Shown piece after piece: positions 45,152 to 53,753 of a stretch of DNA of 64,000 nt (positions within the stretch are counted from its first letter, which is position 1; each line of letters begins with the position of its first letter). The stretch is taken from assembly GCF_014697105.1 (NCBI RefSeq), contig NZ_JACJRF010000025.1:17661-81660 (forward strand), given 5' to 3'. Under the pieces are notes generated by a model. That model searched no databases and was not told the origin of the DNA. It saw only the letters and a list, made by a program, of their open reading frames with translations. Both the position numbers and the translations under genes were made by a program. This DNA comes from Anabaena subtropica FACHB-260. GTDB lineage: Bacteria; Cyanobacteriota; Cyanobacteriia; Cyanobacteriales; Nostocaceae.

Positions 45152-45952
45152 CTATTTGTGTACGATTGTTTTATCTTGCTCAGGATGTTCTTTATCTTTG
45201 AACAAATCAGCTGTTGCTAGTAGTAATTCCCGCAAAGTTTGTTTAATTTGACGCTCTTTTCTAGCTAAGGATGTACCAGCCTCACCCAGTTTATCTTCTA
45301 TTTGCGATCGCTTCTGGTCTACCTGGGTAGCTATAGCTTCCGCTTGAGGACGAGCCTGATCATACCAGGTTTTCGCTTCGTCTAGATAATTTTGAACTTC
45401 TTCAGAACGTCCACCGTAGCGAGCGGCTAAATTAGCTCTGACAATTGATAATTGCGCTTGTAATTGGGCATAGCGTTTTTGCAATAGCGAAACTTCTTCA
45501 CTATTTTTGATAGCATCAATAGCAGAGTCAATAGCAGTTTTTGTACTAGCAGTTTTTTCCTGACCGCTTTCAGAAATATCTGCTAAAATTACATCAACTT
45601 CTTGCTGAATTTTTTCTTCTTCACCATCAATTTGAGCTTGCAGTCTTTGCAATTCTGACTGACTTTTAACTATTGCTTCGTGTCTTTTAGTATTAATTCC
45701 TTCAATGGCTCCTTCAATTGAAGCTGTAACTTCTTCTTTAATCTCTGTACCTTTATCTTGCAGATTCTCAATTACGGTAGAAACTGCATCTTTGACAAGA
45801 GAGCGGATTTCACTAGAACCTTCTTTTAACTCAGAAGCTACTTGAGCAACTGCGGCTTTAACAATTTCTCGAATTCTCTCACTTTTTAATTGTCCAGTTG
45901 CTTTTGCTTGTTGTAAGTCTGCTTGAATTTGCTCTTTGATATTACTAGCCAT
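45152..45952 (-). CDS. Coiled-coil helical protein, function unknown
   Basis: ATG 45952 (MASNIKEQIQ) is preferred to an upstream TTG. The 266-residue product is almost wholly helical and charged, with heptad-like patterns and repeated Lys/Glu/Gln. It has no signal peptide, membrane segment or enzyme motif. Segments such as REIVKAAVAQVASELKEGSSE recall apolipoprotein- or LEA-like amphipathic helices. I do not recognise a function. It is a single-gene unit on the minus strand. Confidence 0.75.
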   Translation of the reverse strand: MASNIKEQIQADLQQAKATGQLKSERIREIVKAAVAQVASELKEGSSEIRSLVKDAVSTVIENLQDKGTEIKEEVTASIEGAIEGINTKRHEAIVKSQSELQRLQAQIDGEEEKIQQEVDVILADISESGQEKTASTKTAIDSAIDAIKNSEEVSLLQKRYAQLQAQLSIVRANLAARYGGRSEEVQNYLDEAKTWYDQARPQAEAIATQVDQKRSQIEDKLGEAGTSLARKERQIKQTLRELLLATADLFKDKEHPEQDKTIVHK

Positions 45953-46176
45953 TTTCAACTCTGGTGATTTAGATAATTTGGATAAAATTTTTGCAGATAC
46001 TCTTCCATTTACATTATGGTTTAGTCCTCATCGCTGAGGTACTTCCTAGAGACATAAAATTAGAAGATGCACACTACAGTAGATAATGTATAACTTATGG
46101 CTTATCTATGGGATGATGAGTATGTAACCAATAGTTATATTTTCAGAAAGAGGCAAATAATTACAGGAGAAGCTAG

Positions 46177-46512
46177 GTGCAGAAATTTCTTAAATTAGTA
46201 TTAATAACTCTTTTATTTTTGACAAGTGCTTTCACTCCACCTGCAAGTGCAGCAGATATAGCCAATGGTGGACAAATCTTTAGCCTTCACTGTGCTGGTT
46301 GTCATATCAACGGTGGTAACATCATCAGACGGGGAAAAAACTTACAAAAGAAAGCATTGAAAAAATATGGAATGGATTCCCTAGAGGCAGTTACATCTAT
46401 TGTTACCAATGGTAAAAATAATATGTCAGCCTACAAAGACCGTCTCAGCGAACAAGAAATTCAAAATGTTGCTGCTTACGTTCTAGAACAAGCAGACAAA
46501 GGCTGGCAATAA
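46177..46512 (+). CDS. Cytochrome c6-like protein
   Basis: The 111-residue protein starts at GTG 46177 with AGGAG 12 bases earlier. It has a signal peptide (cleavage after ASA, about residue 25), the heme-c motif CAGCH (39-43) and Met83 in NNMSAYKDRL as probable axial ligand. The C-terminal YVLEQADKGW fits cytochrome c6. It should carry electrons in the thylakoid lumen or periplasm. Compared with typical c6 (AMPAF), the ligand loop is NMSAY and the stretch after the heme motif is basic (IIRRGKNLQKKALKK), so it may be a c6 variant and not the main plastocyanin substitute. Confidence 0.85.
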   Translation: MQKFLKLVLITLLFLTSAFTPPASAADIANGGQIFSLHCAGCHINGGNIIRRGKNLQKKALKKYGMDSLEAVTSIVTNGKNNMSAYKDRLSEQEIQNVAAYVLEQADKGWQ

Positions 46513-46732
46513 ATAACAATTCAAAATTCAAAATCCCTTACGGAAAACAAGCTACAAAATTCAAAAAAATGGCACTACCAACAGACAGTATCACAAGATT
46601 TGTACCAACTGATTGGTAATTGTGGTGACGAATATCACCGATAACAACCATCAATGTTACTATTCCAGCAGTGCATCACACTATGAGTTATAAGTTATGT
46701 GTGTTATTCCTAACTTTTACCTGTACTGAATT

Positions 46733-47941
46733 GTGAAGCTACGCAGCCTGTTTCCATTTTTTGATGATTCCGTCTCCACCTGGGCATTAGAAGCGCGTTT
46801 GCTGCGCTGGTTAACATTTGTCTGGTTATTTGTCGGGTTAGTCATGCTATTCTCAGCCTCCTACGTAGTAGCTGATGTCCGCCAAGGTGATGGGTTGTAT
46901 TACTTTAAGCGGCAAATCCTGTGGGTTTTTGCTTCTCTGATTGGTTTTAACATCATTGTCAATCGACCCTTACAGAAAATTCTCGGTATCTCCCATTGGC
47001 TATTAGGACTATTTTTAGTATTAATTTTTGTCACCCTCATTCCTGGATTGGGTAAAAAAGCTTTTGATGCAGCCCGTTGGATAGCAATTGGCCCGATTCC
47101 CCTACAACCTTCAGAACTAATTAAACCCTTTTTGGTATTACAAAGTGCCAGATTATTTGGACAGTGGGAACGGTTGACCTGGCAAGTACGTTTAACTTGG
47201 CTGGGTATTTTCGGGTTGGTAATTTTAGGAATCCTTGCCCAACCGAACTTAAGTACAGCCTCACTCTGTGGTATGACTATCTGGCTAATTGCTTTAGCCA
47301 GTGGCTTACCTTATAAGTATTTAGCAGGAACAGCGATTGGTGGATTCTTGTTAGCAATACTGAGTATTAGTATCAAAGAATATCAACGCCGACGGGTGAT
47401 GTCATTCCTCAATCCTTGGGCAGATGCTACAGGAGATGGCTATCAGTTAGTTCAAAGTCTGTTAGCAGTCGGTTCTGGTAAAACCTGGGGTGCTGGATTT
47501 GGGATGTCGCAACAGAAGCTATTCTATTTACCAATTCAAGACACCGATTTTATTTTTGCCGTCTTCGCTGAAGAATTTGGCTTTGTCGGCAGTATAGTTT
47601 TGCTAATACTTTTAGCTCTATTTGCGACTCTGGGTTTAATAGTTGCACTGAAAGCAAAAAACCCCATACATCGACTGGTAGCAATTGGTATCACTATTTT
47701 CATGGTTGGACAATCCCTACTACATATTGCTGTTGCAACAGGTGCTTTACCCACTACAGGCTTACCCTTACCCATGTTTAGTTATGGCGGTAACTCCATG
47801 ATTGCCAGCTTAATAAATGCAGCTTTGCTAATTCGGGTAGCCAGAGAAAGTAGCGAAGCCGAGGTATTACCATTACGAGGTGATAGGCAACAAATTGGAG
47901 GGTACAGGGGTGAAAATAAACGTCAGCGTCGGCGGATTTAA
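46733..47941 (+). CDS. ftsW: FtsW/RodA-family SEDS glycosyltransferase (probable FtsW)
   Basis: The 402-residue membrane protein starts at GTG 46733 and has about ten membrane segments. SEDS signatures include ARWIAIGPIPLQPSELIKP, VGSGKTWGAGFG and the C-terminal LPLPMFSYGGNSM. FtsW polymerises septal peptidoglycan with a PBP partner. The rod-shape paralogue RodA has a similar layout, so the FtsW name is likely but not certain. The tail is basic (RGENKRQRRR). Confidence 0.85.
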   Translation: MKLRSLFPFFDDSVSTWALEARLLRWLTFVWLFVGLVMLFSASYVVADVRQGDGLYYFKRQILWVFASLIGFNIIVNRPLQKILGISHWLLGLFLVLIFVTLIPGLGKKAFDAARWIAIGPIPLQPSELIKPFLVLQSARLFGQWERLTWQVRLTWLGIFGLVILGILAQPNLSTASLCGMTIWLIALASGLPYKYLAGTAIGGFLLAILSISIKEYQRRRVMSFLNPWADATGDGYQLVQSLLAVGSGKTWGAGFGMSQQKLFYLPIQDTDFIFAVFAEEFGFVGSIVLLILLALFATLGLIVALKAKNPIHRLVAIGITIFMVGQSLLHIAVATGALPTTGLPLPMFSYGGNSMIASLINAALLIRVARESSEAEVLPLRGDRQQIGGYRGENKRQRRRI

Positions 47942-48075
47942 GCCTAGTACCGCCAGTGTAAGTCATAAAGAATTCTATTTTAGGCTTTTGCACTCTTCAT
48001 ATTTAATCTTTTCCCACCCCCTATCTATGGCACAATAAGAGACTGTAATAAGAAAAGTATTGTTAAGGTAATTTA

Positions 48076-49200
48076 GTGACTCCAACAGCTCAAGCCACGG
48101 CAAGTGCGCGTCGCGTAGTATTTCCATTTACGGCAATTGTAGGCCAGGAAGAAATGAAACTGGCGCTGCTGTTGAACGTGATTGATCCCAAAATCGGTGG
48201 TGTAATGATTATGGGCGATCGCGGTACAGGTAAAACGACGACTATCCGGGCCCTGGCTGACCTATTGCCAGAAATCCCAGTAGTTGTCAATGACCCCTTC
48301 AACAGTGACCCCAGCGACCCCGACTTGATGAGCGATGAAGTCCGGCAAAAGGCAGGACAAGGGGCAGAAATTCCCACAGAATTCAAAAAAGTCCAAATGG
48401 TAGACCTGCCCTTAGGTGCGACAGAAGACCGGGTATGCGGCACTATCGACATTGAAAAAGCCTTATCTGAAGGTGTGAAAGCCTTTGAACCAGGACTTCT
48501 GGCTAAAGCAAACCGTGGTATTCTCTACGTAGATGAAGTCAATCTCTTAGATGACCACCTCGTAGATGTACTACTCGACTCGGCAGCCAGTGGCTGGAAC
48601 ACCGTAGAACGAGAAGGTATTTCCATCCGTCATCCAGCCCGTTTTGTTCTCGTCGGTTCTGGGAACCCAGAAGAAGGCGAATTACGACCCCAATTACTTG
48701 ACCGTTTTGGAATGCACGCCGAAATCCACACCGTTAAAGAACCAGCTTTACGGGTGCAAATCGTCGAGCAAAGGTCAGAATTTGACCAAAATCCGCCAAC
48801 ATTTCTTGAAAGGTGCCAATCTGAACAACAAGCACTACAACAGAAAATTGTCAATGCCCAAAAGCTATTGCCAGAAGTAAAAATTGATTATGACCTGCGG
48901 GTAAAAATTTCCGAAGTCTGTTCAGAACTGGATGTAGACGGTTTACGTGGTGATATTGTTACCAACCGCGCCGCCAAAGCCCTAACAGCATTTGAAGGAA
49001 GGACAGAAGTTACAGTTGATGATATTCGTCGTGTAATTACCCTATGTCTGCGTCATCGTCTGCGGAAAGATCCTCTAGAGTCAATTGATTCCGGTTACAA
49101 GGTAGAAAAAGCCTTTGCCCGAGTCTTTGGGGTAGAACTATCAGAAGATAACTCCTCGCAAAAAAACGGTGCAGGTCAAATTAAAACAGGTGTCCGGTAA
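48076..49200 (+). CDS. chlI: Magnesium chelatase ATPase subunit I
   Basis: The 374-residue AAA+ protein starts at GTG 48076. It has [19 protein letters not shown], Walker [10 protein letters not shown] (47-55), Walker [14 protein letters not shown] and the arginine-containing [11 protein letters not shown]. This is ChlI/BchI, which with ChlD and ChlH inserts Mg into protoporphyrin IX for chlorophyll. Length matches the family. A perfect inverted repeat follows the stop codon at once. Confidence 0.95.
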   Translation: MTPTAQATASARRVVFPFTAIVGQEEMKLALLLNVIDPKIGGVMIMGDRGTGKTTTIRALADLLPEIPVVVNDPFNSDPSDPDLMSDEVRQKAGQGAEIPTEFKKVQMVDLPLGATEDRVCGTIDIEKALSEGVKAFEPGLLAKANRGILYVDEVNLLDDHLVDVLLDSAASGWNTVEREGISIRHPARFVLVGSGNPEEGELRPQLLDRFGMHAEIHTVKEPALRVQIVEQRSEFDQNPPTFLERCQSEQQALQQKIVNAQKLLPEVKIDYDLRVKISEVCSELDVDGLRGDIVTNRAAKALTAFEGRTEVTVDDIRRVITLCLRHRLRKDPLESIDSGYKVEKAFARVFGVELSEDNSSQKNGAGQIKTGVR

Positions 49201-49205
49201 TCACC

Positions 49206-49242
49206 ATCAGTGAACAGTAATAATTAATAACTGTTCACTGAT
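49206..49242. repeat. Perfect 13-bp inverted repeat after chlI
   Basis: ATCAGTGAACAGT (49206-49218) and ACTGTTCACTGAT (49230-49242) are exact inverted copies with an 11-base AT-rich loop. No T-run follows. Two heptads CAGCACT (49253-49266) then lead up to the ATG of the next gene. It may act as an RNA-stabilising hairpin or be a repeat. Confidence 0.65.
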
Positions 49243-49267
49243 GACTTCATTTCAGCACTCAGCACTC

Positions 49268-49567
49268 ATGATAAGACATTGGAATTTTTGGTTAAATAGC
49301 TTCATTTTAGCTAGCCAATACAATCCACCCCGGTTTGTAGAGTTAGTCATGCTGATGCTAGCGATCGCCATGTTAGCCATAGCAGTAATTTTACCAGAAA
49401 AACCTTATTTGATACTGGGTTTGAGCTTCGTAGTTGGCGCGTCGATATCTATCTTAGTACGAGAAGCGATCGCTCCCTCAGCAGAAAACAAAGTCACCCA
49501 ACTCACAGCCTTACTCTTACTTTTCATTAGTCTATATGGTTTCGCTGACTTACTCAAAACCCTCTAA
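49268..49567 (+). CDS. Small membrane protein, function unknown
   Basis: ATG 49268 (MIRHWNFWL) is taken because an upstream ATG (49241) lies in the inverted repeat. The 99-residue product has three hydrophobic segments (about 26-43, 47-65, 77-96) and no recognisable motif. It follows chlI by 67 bases on the same strand. I cannot assign a role. Confidence 0.6.
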   Translation: MIRHWNFWLNSFILASQYNPPRFVELVMLMLAIAMLAIAVILPEKPYLILGLSFVVGASISILVREAIAPSAENKVTQLTALLLLFISLYGFADLLKTL

Positions 49568-49825
49568 TTAGTCAGAAATCCACAATCCATTCTGAAAACA
49601 TTTATTATTACTAAGGGAAAATCTGAGCAAAGAGATTCCATTGCTCAGACTTGTTGGTGCTGTTCTGTGTCACTACTTACTACATCCCACAATTTTGATA
49701 TTTCGCAAATTCCGGCGAAATTAATTGAGAAGTTCTGTATTTCTAAATTTTCCAGTCTCACCCTCAGAAACTATAAATAATAACTTGACTCCATAACTGC
49801 TAATCAAGTAAAATTTTAGATTGTC
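49568..49825. other. Intergenic region before the rplU leader
   Basis: TCTGAGCAA (49622-49630) and TTGCTCAGA (49641-49649) form a perfect 9-bp stem that may end the previous transcript, though no T-run follows. The rest should hold the rplU promoter. No gene is seen. Confidence 0.45.
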
Positions 49826-49892
49826 TGTCTAATTACCTGCTCGGATCAGGTAGACATACTGCAAAAGCTGGTAAATCAAAACCAGCTACCTG
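49826..49892 (+). promoter_or_regulatory. rplU 5' leader with mutually exclusive stems
   Basis: Stem A is TGTCT/AGACA plus ACCTG/CAGGT (49826-49856, with a 4-base bulge). Stem B is AGCTGGT (49866-49872) with ACCAGCT (49881-49887). A third pairing, CAGGTAG (49847-49853) with CTACCTG (49886-49892), is perfect over 7 bases and excludes both. This layout is what an L21-controlled or attenuation leader would show. The coding start is 29 bases downstream. Confidence 0.6.
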
Positions 49893-49920
49893 TACGGCAA
49901 CCTCAAGGACAATTAATTTC

Positions 49921-50313
49921 ATGGCCTACGCGATTATTGAGACTGGTGGCAAGCAAGTACGAGTTGAGCCAGGTCGTTTTTACGATATTGAACTCCTCGC
50001 AGTCGAACCAGATGAAAAAGTTACAATAGATGCTGTATTACTAGTACAGAACAACGGTGAAGTCACCATTGGTCAGCCTTTAGTAGCTGGGGCAACAGTA
50101 GAAGGAACAGTGTTGCGGCACCTGAGAGGTCGCAAAGTCCTGGTTTATAAAATGAAGCCGAAAAAGAAAACCCGCAAAAAACGGGGGCATCGCCAGGAAA
50201 TCACTAGACTTTTAATTGATTCGATCACATTTAACGGCACAGTGTTGACAGCAGAAGTGACCGCAACTGCTGAAACTCCTGAGGCTACCCCAGAGACAGA
50301 AGCTGCTGAATAA
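49921..50313 (+). CDS. rplU: Ribosomal protein bL21
   Basis: The 130-residue protein begins [19 protein letters not shown], the bL21 signature, and has [16 protein letters not shown] in the RNA-binding part. A C-terminal Glu/Thr/Ala-rich tail of about 20 residues extends beyond the E. coli length. It binds 23S rRNA. It is followed 35 bases later by rpmA, the usual pair. Confidence 0.97.
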   Translation: MAYAIIETGGKQVRVEPGRFYDIELLAVEPDEKVTIDAVLLVQNNGEVTIGQPLVAGATVEGTVLRHLRGRKVLVYKMKPKKKTRKKRGHRQEITRLLIDSITFNGTVLTAEVTATAETPEATPETEAAE

Positions 50314-50348
50314 TAGTAAATCCGCAATAAAAAAATAAAAAGGAAATT

Positions 50349-50627
50349 ATGGCTCACAAGAAGGGAACAGGTAGTACACGCAACGGTCGTGATTCTAATG
50401 CCCAACGTTTGGGTGTCAAGCGCTTCGGTGGAGAAGCAGTCATTGCAGGAAACATTCTTGTACGTCAACGTGGAACAAAGTTTCATCCTGGCAACAATGT
50501 TGGTATCGGTAAAGATGATACTTTGTTTGCCTTGGTTGATGGTTTAGTTACCTTTGAAAGAAAAGGTAAATCCCGCAAAAAAGTTAGCGTTTACCCAGTA
50601 GCTGCCGCAGAAGCAGTAGCTAGCTAA
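50349..50627 (+). CDS. rpmA: Ribosomal protein bL27
   Basis: The 92-residue protein begins [20 protein letters not shown], with the Lys-rich N-terminus that reaches the peptidyl transferase centre, then [20 protein letters not shown]. No Firmicutes-type N-terminal extension is present. AAGGA lies just before the ATG. Confidence 0.97.
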   Translation: MAHKKGTGSTRNGRDSNAQRLGVKRFGGEAVIAGNILVRQRGTKFHPGNNVGIGKDDTLFALVDGLVTFERKGKSRKKVSVYPVAAAEAVAS

Positions 50628-50636
50628 GTAGTTATT

Positions 50637-50680
50637 GTAGTGAGGACTTACGTCCTTACTACAAACTGCTTTTTTTATAA
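50637..50680 (+). terminator. Intrinsic terminator after rpmA
   Basis: GTAGTGAGGAC, TTAC loop, GTCCTTACTAC (10 of 11 pairs), then CTGCTTTTTTT. The hairpin belongs to the same sequence family as the repeats near 43760 and 45067, so a repeat may have been recruited as terminator. Confidence 0.8.
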
Positions 50681-51118
50681 AATTAATTTTTGAGTCAATA
50701 ACATATTTATAAATGCACCTAATAGTACACCTATAATTGAAACAATAAATGTAACGATAAAAGCTTGCCATTCTGTAAAACCAGTAGATTGGAAGTCAAT
50801 TCGGGTTAAAAGAGCGGCAGAAATAATGAGTAGTGTATCAAGAAATACACGAAACCAAGCAATCATGAGAAAAAATAGGAATGCGCCCGTTACAGCAACT
50901 AAAAAACTCCTAAGGCTGGAAGCAAGTAAAACATTGGAGTAATTAGCAATCTTTGAGTAAGGAGCGGTGATGCTTCCTACCAAAAGAAATATAGTTAACA
51001 CAAGAATAATCCAGGCAAACCAAGGGGCTTGTATATCAGATAACATCCAACCCAAACTACTGTAGCTCAACAGTAATAAAACTAGGGCTAGCCAGGGAAG
51101 TCTATTCACAATTGACAT
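50675..51118 (-). CDS. Four-helix membrane protein, function unknown
   Basis: The 147-residue protein has about four hydrophobic segments (8-26, 33-52, 68-92, 120-144) with few polar residues. No motif is recognised. It converges on rpmA and its 3' end overlaps the terminator region. Clean membrane pattern and isolated frame support a real gene; the role is unknown. Confidence 0.65.
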   Translation of the reverse strand: MSIVNRLPWLALVLLLLSYSSLGWMLSDIQAPWFAWIILVLTIFLLVGSITAPYSKIANYSNVLLASSLRSFLVAVTGAFLFFLMIAWFRVFLDTLLIISAALLTRIDFQSTGFTEWQAFIVTFIVSIIGVLLGAFINMLLTQKLIL

Positions 51119-51469
51119 GGGTTGGTACAGCTAGTTATTCTGCAAGAATTGTTTGGTAGGATTCAAGGTTTTTTTAAGTTTGGCAAATTTTGTGATCGTT
51201 GTTGCATTTTAAAATACAACCAGAAACACACCCAACTTAATCCAGCAAAAAACCTAACTTACCTGGATAGATTTTGACTGCGATCGCTTAGACTATAAGT
51301 TTATCATCCTATTTTTTCTAGGCGCAATCAATAGGTTGTCAAGCTCTGACAAAACTTTAAACAACTTTTGCAGAGAATTACGGTAAAAACTAGTTAAATA
51401 TTTAAGTAAACATTTGTAAACTGTTAGCAGCCGAGTAGCCACATATCACATCGTGTTCAAGGAATGATC
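51119..51469. promoter_or_regulatory. Divergent intergenic region upstream of cruF
   Basis: About 350 bases between a leftward membrane protein gene and cruF. TTGTCA-AGCTC-TGACAA (51336-51352) is a perfect 6-bp inverted repeat and a HIP1 octamer is near 51282. No gene is seen. AAGGA at 51459-51463 sets the cruF start. Confidence 0.4.
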
Positions 51470-52375
51470 ATGAAACAACTTGTTATCGCGGAGCGCGTAT
51501 GCCTCATTGGTCATATCGTCTCAATGGTGTTTGGATTGGTAGGGATACTACTAGTTGTACCTAATGCAGAAGTGCTTTTCCATCTATCGGAGATGGGACA
51601 AACAGCCATGCAATGGAGTATGGCTGGTGGTGGTGTAGTTTACATGATTCTGGGTGCAGCAGCTGTATTTTTATATGCCTTACGGACATTGGGTTTGGGT
51701 CGTACTTTGGGTTTTATGCTACCTGCGGTATTGATCTCCTTAACCAGTGAATTGCTAGGAACCAGCACAGGCTTTCCTTTTGGTCACTACAGTTATTTAA
51801 GTGGCTTGGGCTATAAAATTGCTGGCTTAGTACCGTTTACAATTCCCTTGTCCTGGTTTTATGTAGGATGTTCCTCATACCTGTTAGGACGTGCTGGCTT
51901 AGAAGTAGATAAAAAACCTACTTTGTTACGTCACATCGGCTCTATTGGTTTGGGTTCATTGCTGCTCACCTCTTGGGATTTTGTACTTGACCCTGCCATG
52001 AGTCAAACTTCCTTACCCTTCTGGTATTGGCAACAGCCAGGCCCCTTCTTTGGAATGCCCTATCAAAACTTTGCTGGTTGGTTGGGTACAGGTGCAGTAT
52101 TCATGACAGTGGCTGCTGTGTTGTGGAGAAATAATCCGATAAAATTTGAGCGATCGCAGCTTAATGTACCTTTAGCAGTTTATTTAGGCAACTTTGGTTT
52201 CGCTACCGTCATGAGCTTGGCAGCAGGGTTTTCTATTCCTGTATTGCTGGGCATACTGCTAGGTGTAGCCCCAGCGTTAGCCCTGTGGTGGAAAGGCTCA
52301 TCTGCATCAGACCAAATCAGCGTAGAACAAGCTGCAAATAAAGTCTCCATAGCCAGCATTAAAGTTGTGAATTAG
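51470..52375 (+). CDS. cruF: Carotenoid 1',2'-hydratase CruF
   Basis: ATG 51470 fits AAGGA (51459-51463) better than ATG 51464. The 301-residue membrane protein has about seven hydrophobic segments and LTSELLGTSTGFPFGHYSYL, the hallmark of the CruF/carotenoid hydratase family (PF04240). It hydrates the psi end of gamma-carotene on the way to myxoxanthophyll-type glycosides. The next gene is its normal partner cruG. Confidence 0.9.
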   Translation: MKQLVIAERVCLIGHIVSMVFGLVGILLVVPNAEVLFHLSEMGQTAMQWSMAGGGVVYMILGAAAVFLYALRTLGLGRTLGFMLPAVLISLTSELLGTSTGFPFGHYSYLSGLGYKIAGLVPFTIPLSWFYVGCSSYLLGRAGLEVDKKPTLLRHIGSIGLGSLLLTSWDFVLDPAMSQTSLPFWYWQQPGPFFGMPYQNFAGWLGTGAVFMTVAAVLWRNNPIKFERSQLNVPLAVYLGNFGFATVMSLAAGFSIPVLLGILLGVAPALALWWKGSSASDQISVEQAANKVSIASIKVVN

Positions 52376-52398
52376 GGACTGGGGAATAAAACCCAGTA

Positions 52399-52448
52399 CT
52401 GAGTAATGAGTTCCGAGTGAGTAATCTCACTCAGCACTCATAACTCAG
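52399..52448. repeat. Long hairpin between cruF and cruG
   Basis: CTGAGTAATGAGT (52399-52411) pairs with ACTCATAACTCAG (52436-52448) with one mismatch, and GAGTGAG (52415-52421) pairs with CTCACTC (52426-52432) round a TAAT loop. The whole is a 50-base near-perfect hairpin. No T-run follows. Confidence 0.65.
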
Positions 52449-52513
52449 CCCTCATAACTCCTTAATACCCAGTTCAACATCAAAAACATTCTTTTTATAG
52501 TAGCGATTCCCAG

Positions 52514-53725
52514 TTGCAAAGTATTTTTATCGTGGACAACGCTTTGACAGCAGCAAGTGCTTTGGCGCTTCTGTTACTACTTATCCAAGTGCCAGCAACA
52601 GCAATTCTGCTGTCTCGTTTATTTAAGGGGCCAAGACGACTACCCCCCATTCAACCGCAACAGCCAACACCAGAGCTTTTGGGTAATGTGAGCGTTGTAG
52701 TTCCCACACTGAACGAAGCCCTGCGTATCAGTCCTTTGTTAGCAGGGTTGAGTCAGCAGAGTTACGAAGTTCGGGAAGTGATTGTGGTAGATAGCAAATC
52801 CCAAGATGGGACTCCCGACTTAGTAAAAGCCGCACAGCAGAAAGACCCCCGCTTCCGCCTCATCAATGATGACCCTTTACCCTCCAATTGGGTGGGAAGA
52901 CCTTGGGCATTGCATAACGGCTTTTTGTATAGTTCCGAAGATAGCCAGTGGTTTTTAGGCATGGATGCTGACACTCAGCCCCATCCTGGTTTAGTAGCTA
53001 GTTTAGTGAAAATAGCCCAGGCGCAAGGATACGACTTAGTGACCCTTTCACCCCAGTTCATCCTCCAGTATCCCGGTGAATGTTTGCTGCAACCTGCCTT
53101 GCTGATGACTCTTCTTTACCGATTTGACCCCGCAGGCATTACTACAGACCAACCAGAACGGGTTATGGCCAATGGACAATGTTTTTTGTGCCGTCGCTCT
53201 GTATTAGCTGCTGTGGGTGGTTACAGTAGCGCTAGTAGTTCTTTTTGTGATGATGTCACCTTGGCACGTCATATTGCAGCCCAAGGGTATAAGGTGGGCT
53301 TTTTAGACGGGGCTAAGGTGTTGAAAGTGAGAATGTATGAGGGAGCGTTAGAGACTTGGAAGGAATGGGGGCGCAGTCTTGACCTTAAAGATGCTTCTCC
53401 CCGCTCTCAAATTTGGGGAGATTTATGGTTACTCTCATCTGTTCAGGGTTTGCCTCTACTGATTGTCTTGGGCTATTTGCTGTTTGGTTTTCTACCTCCC
53501 GTCTTGCTGCCCTTAAAGCTTTTATGGGGATTAAATTTATTTTTACTTGTGATTCGCTTTGCTATGCTGTTGGCGATCGCTCCTTCTTATGATCGTAAAA
53601 GTGCTAAAGGTGGCTGGCTATTTTGGCTTTCACCCTTAGCTGATCCTCTAGCCGTGCTGCGAATCTTCTTATCTGCTTTCCGCACTCCCAAGGAATGGCG
53701 AGGGAGAACTTACAGTCATAAGTAG
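52514..53725 (+). CDS. cruG: Carotenoid 2'-O-glycosyltransferase CruG (GT2)
   Basis: The 403-residue protein starts at TTG 52514. It has an N-terminal membrane segment, GT2 motifs VSVVVPTLNEALRI, VIVVDSKSQDGT and WFLGMDADTQPHPG (DxD), and two or three C-terminal membrane segments. CruG adds the sugar to the 2'-hydroxyl of myxol. Its place after cruF supports the name. The Q/RxxRW-type region is not clear. Confidence 0.85.
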   Translation: MQSIFIVDNALTAASALALLLLLIQVPATAILLSRLFKGPRRLPPIQPQQPTPELLGNVSVVVPTLNEALRISPLLAGLSQQSYEVREVIVVDSKSQDGTPDLVKAAQQKDPRFRLINDDPLPSNWVGRPWALHNGFLYSSEDSQWFLGMDADTQPHPGLVASLVKIAQAQGYDLVTLSPQFILQYPGECLLQPALLMTLLYRFDPAGITTDQPERVMANGQCFLCRRSVLAAVGGYSSASSSFCDDVTLARHIAAQGYKVGFLDGAKVLKVRMYEGALETWKEWGRSLDLKDASPRSQIWGDLWLLSSVQGLPLLIVLGYLLFGFLPPVLLPLKLLWGLNLFLLVIRFAMLLAIAPSYDRKSAKGGWLFWLSPLADPLAVLRIFLSAFRTPKEWRGRTYSHK

Positions 53726-53753
53726 GGATTTTACCCCACTCTCCACTCCCTAC

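Noticed and set aside
48090..48452. Antisense frame in chlI
   Set aside because: Overlaps the well conserved AAA+ core of chlI and has no independent support.
50150..50500. Antisense frame across rplU-rpmA
   Set aside because: Both ribosomal protein genes are certain, and the antisense frame spans their junction without motifs.
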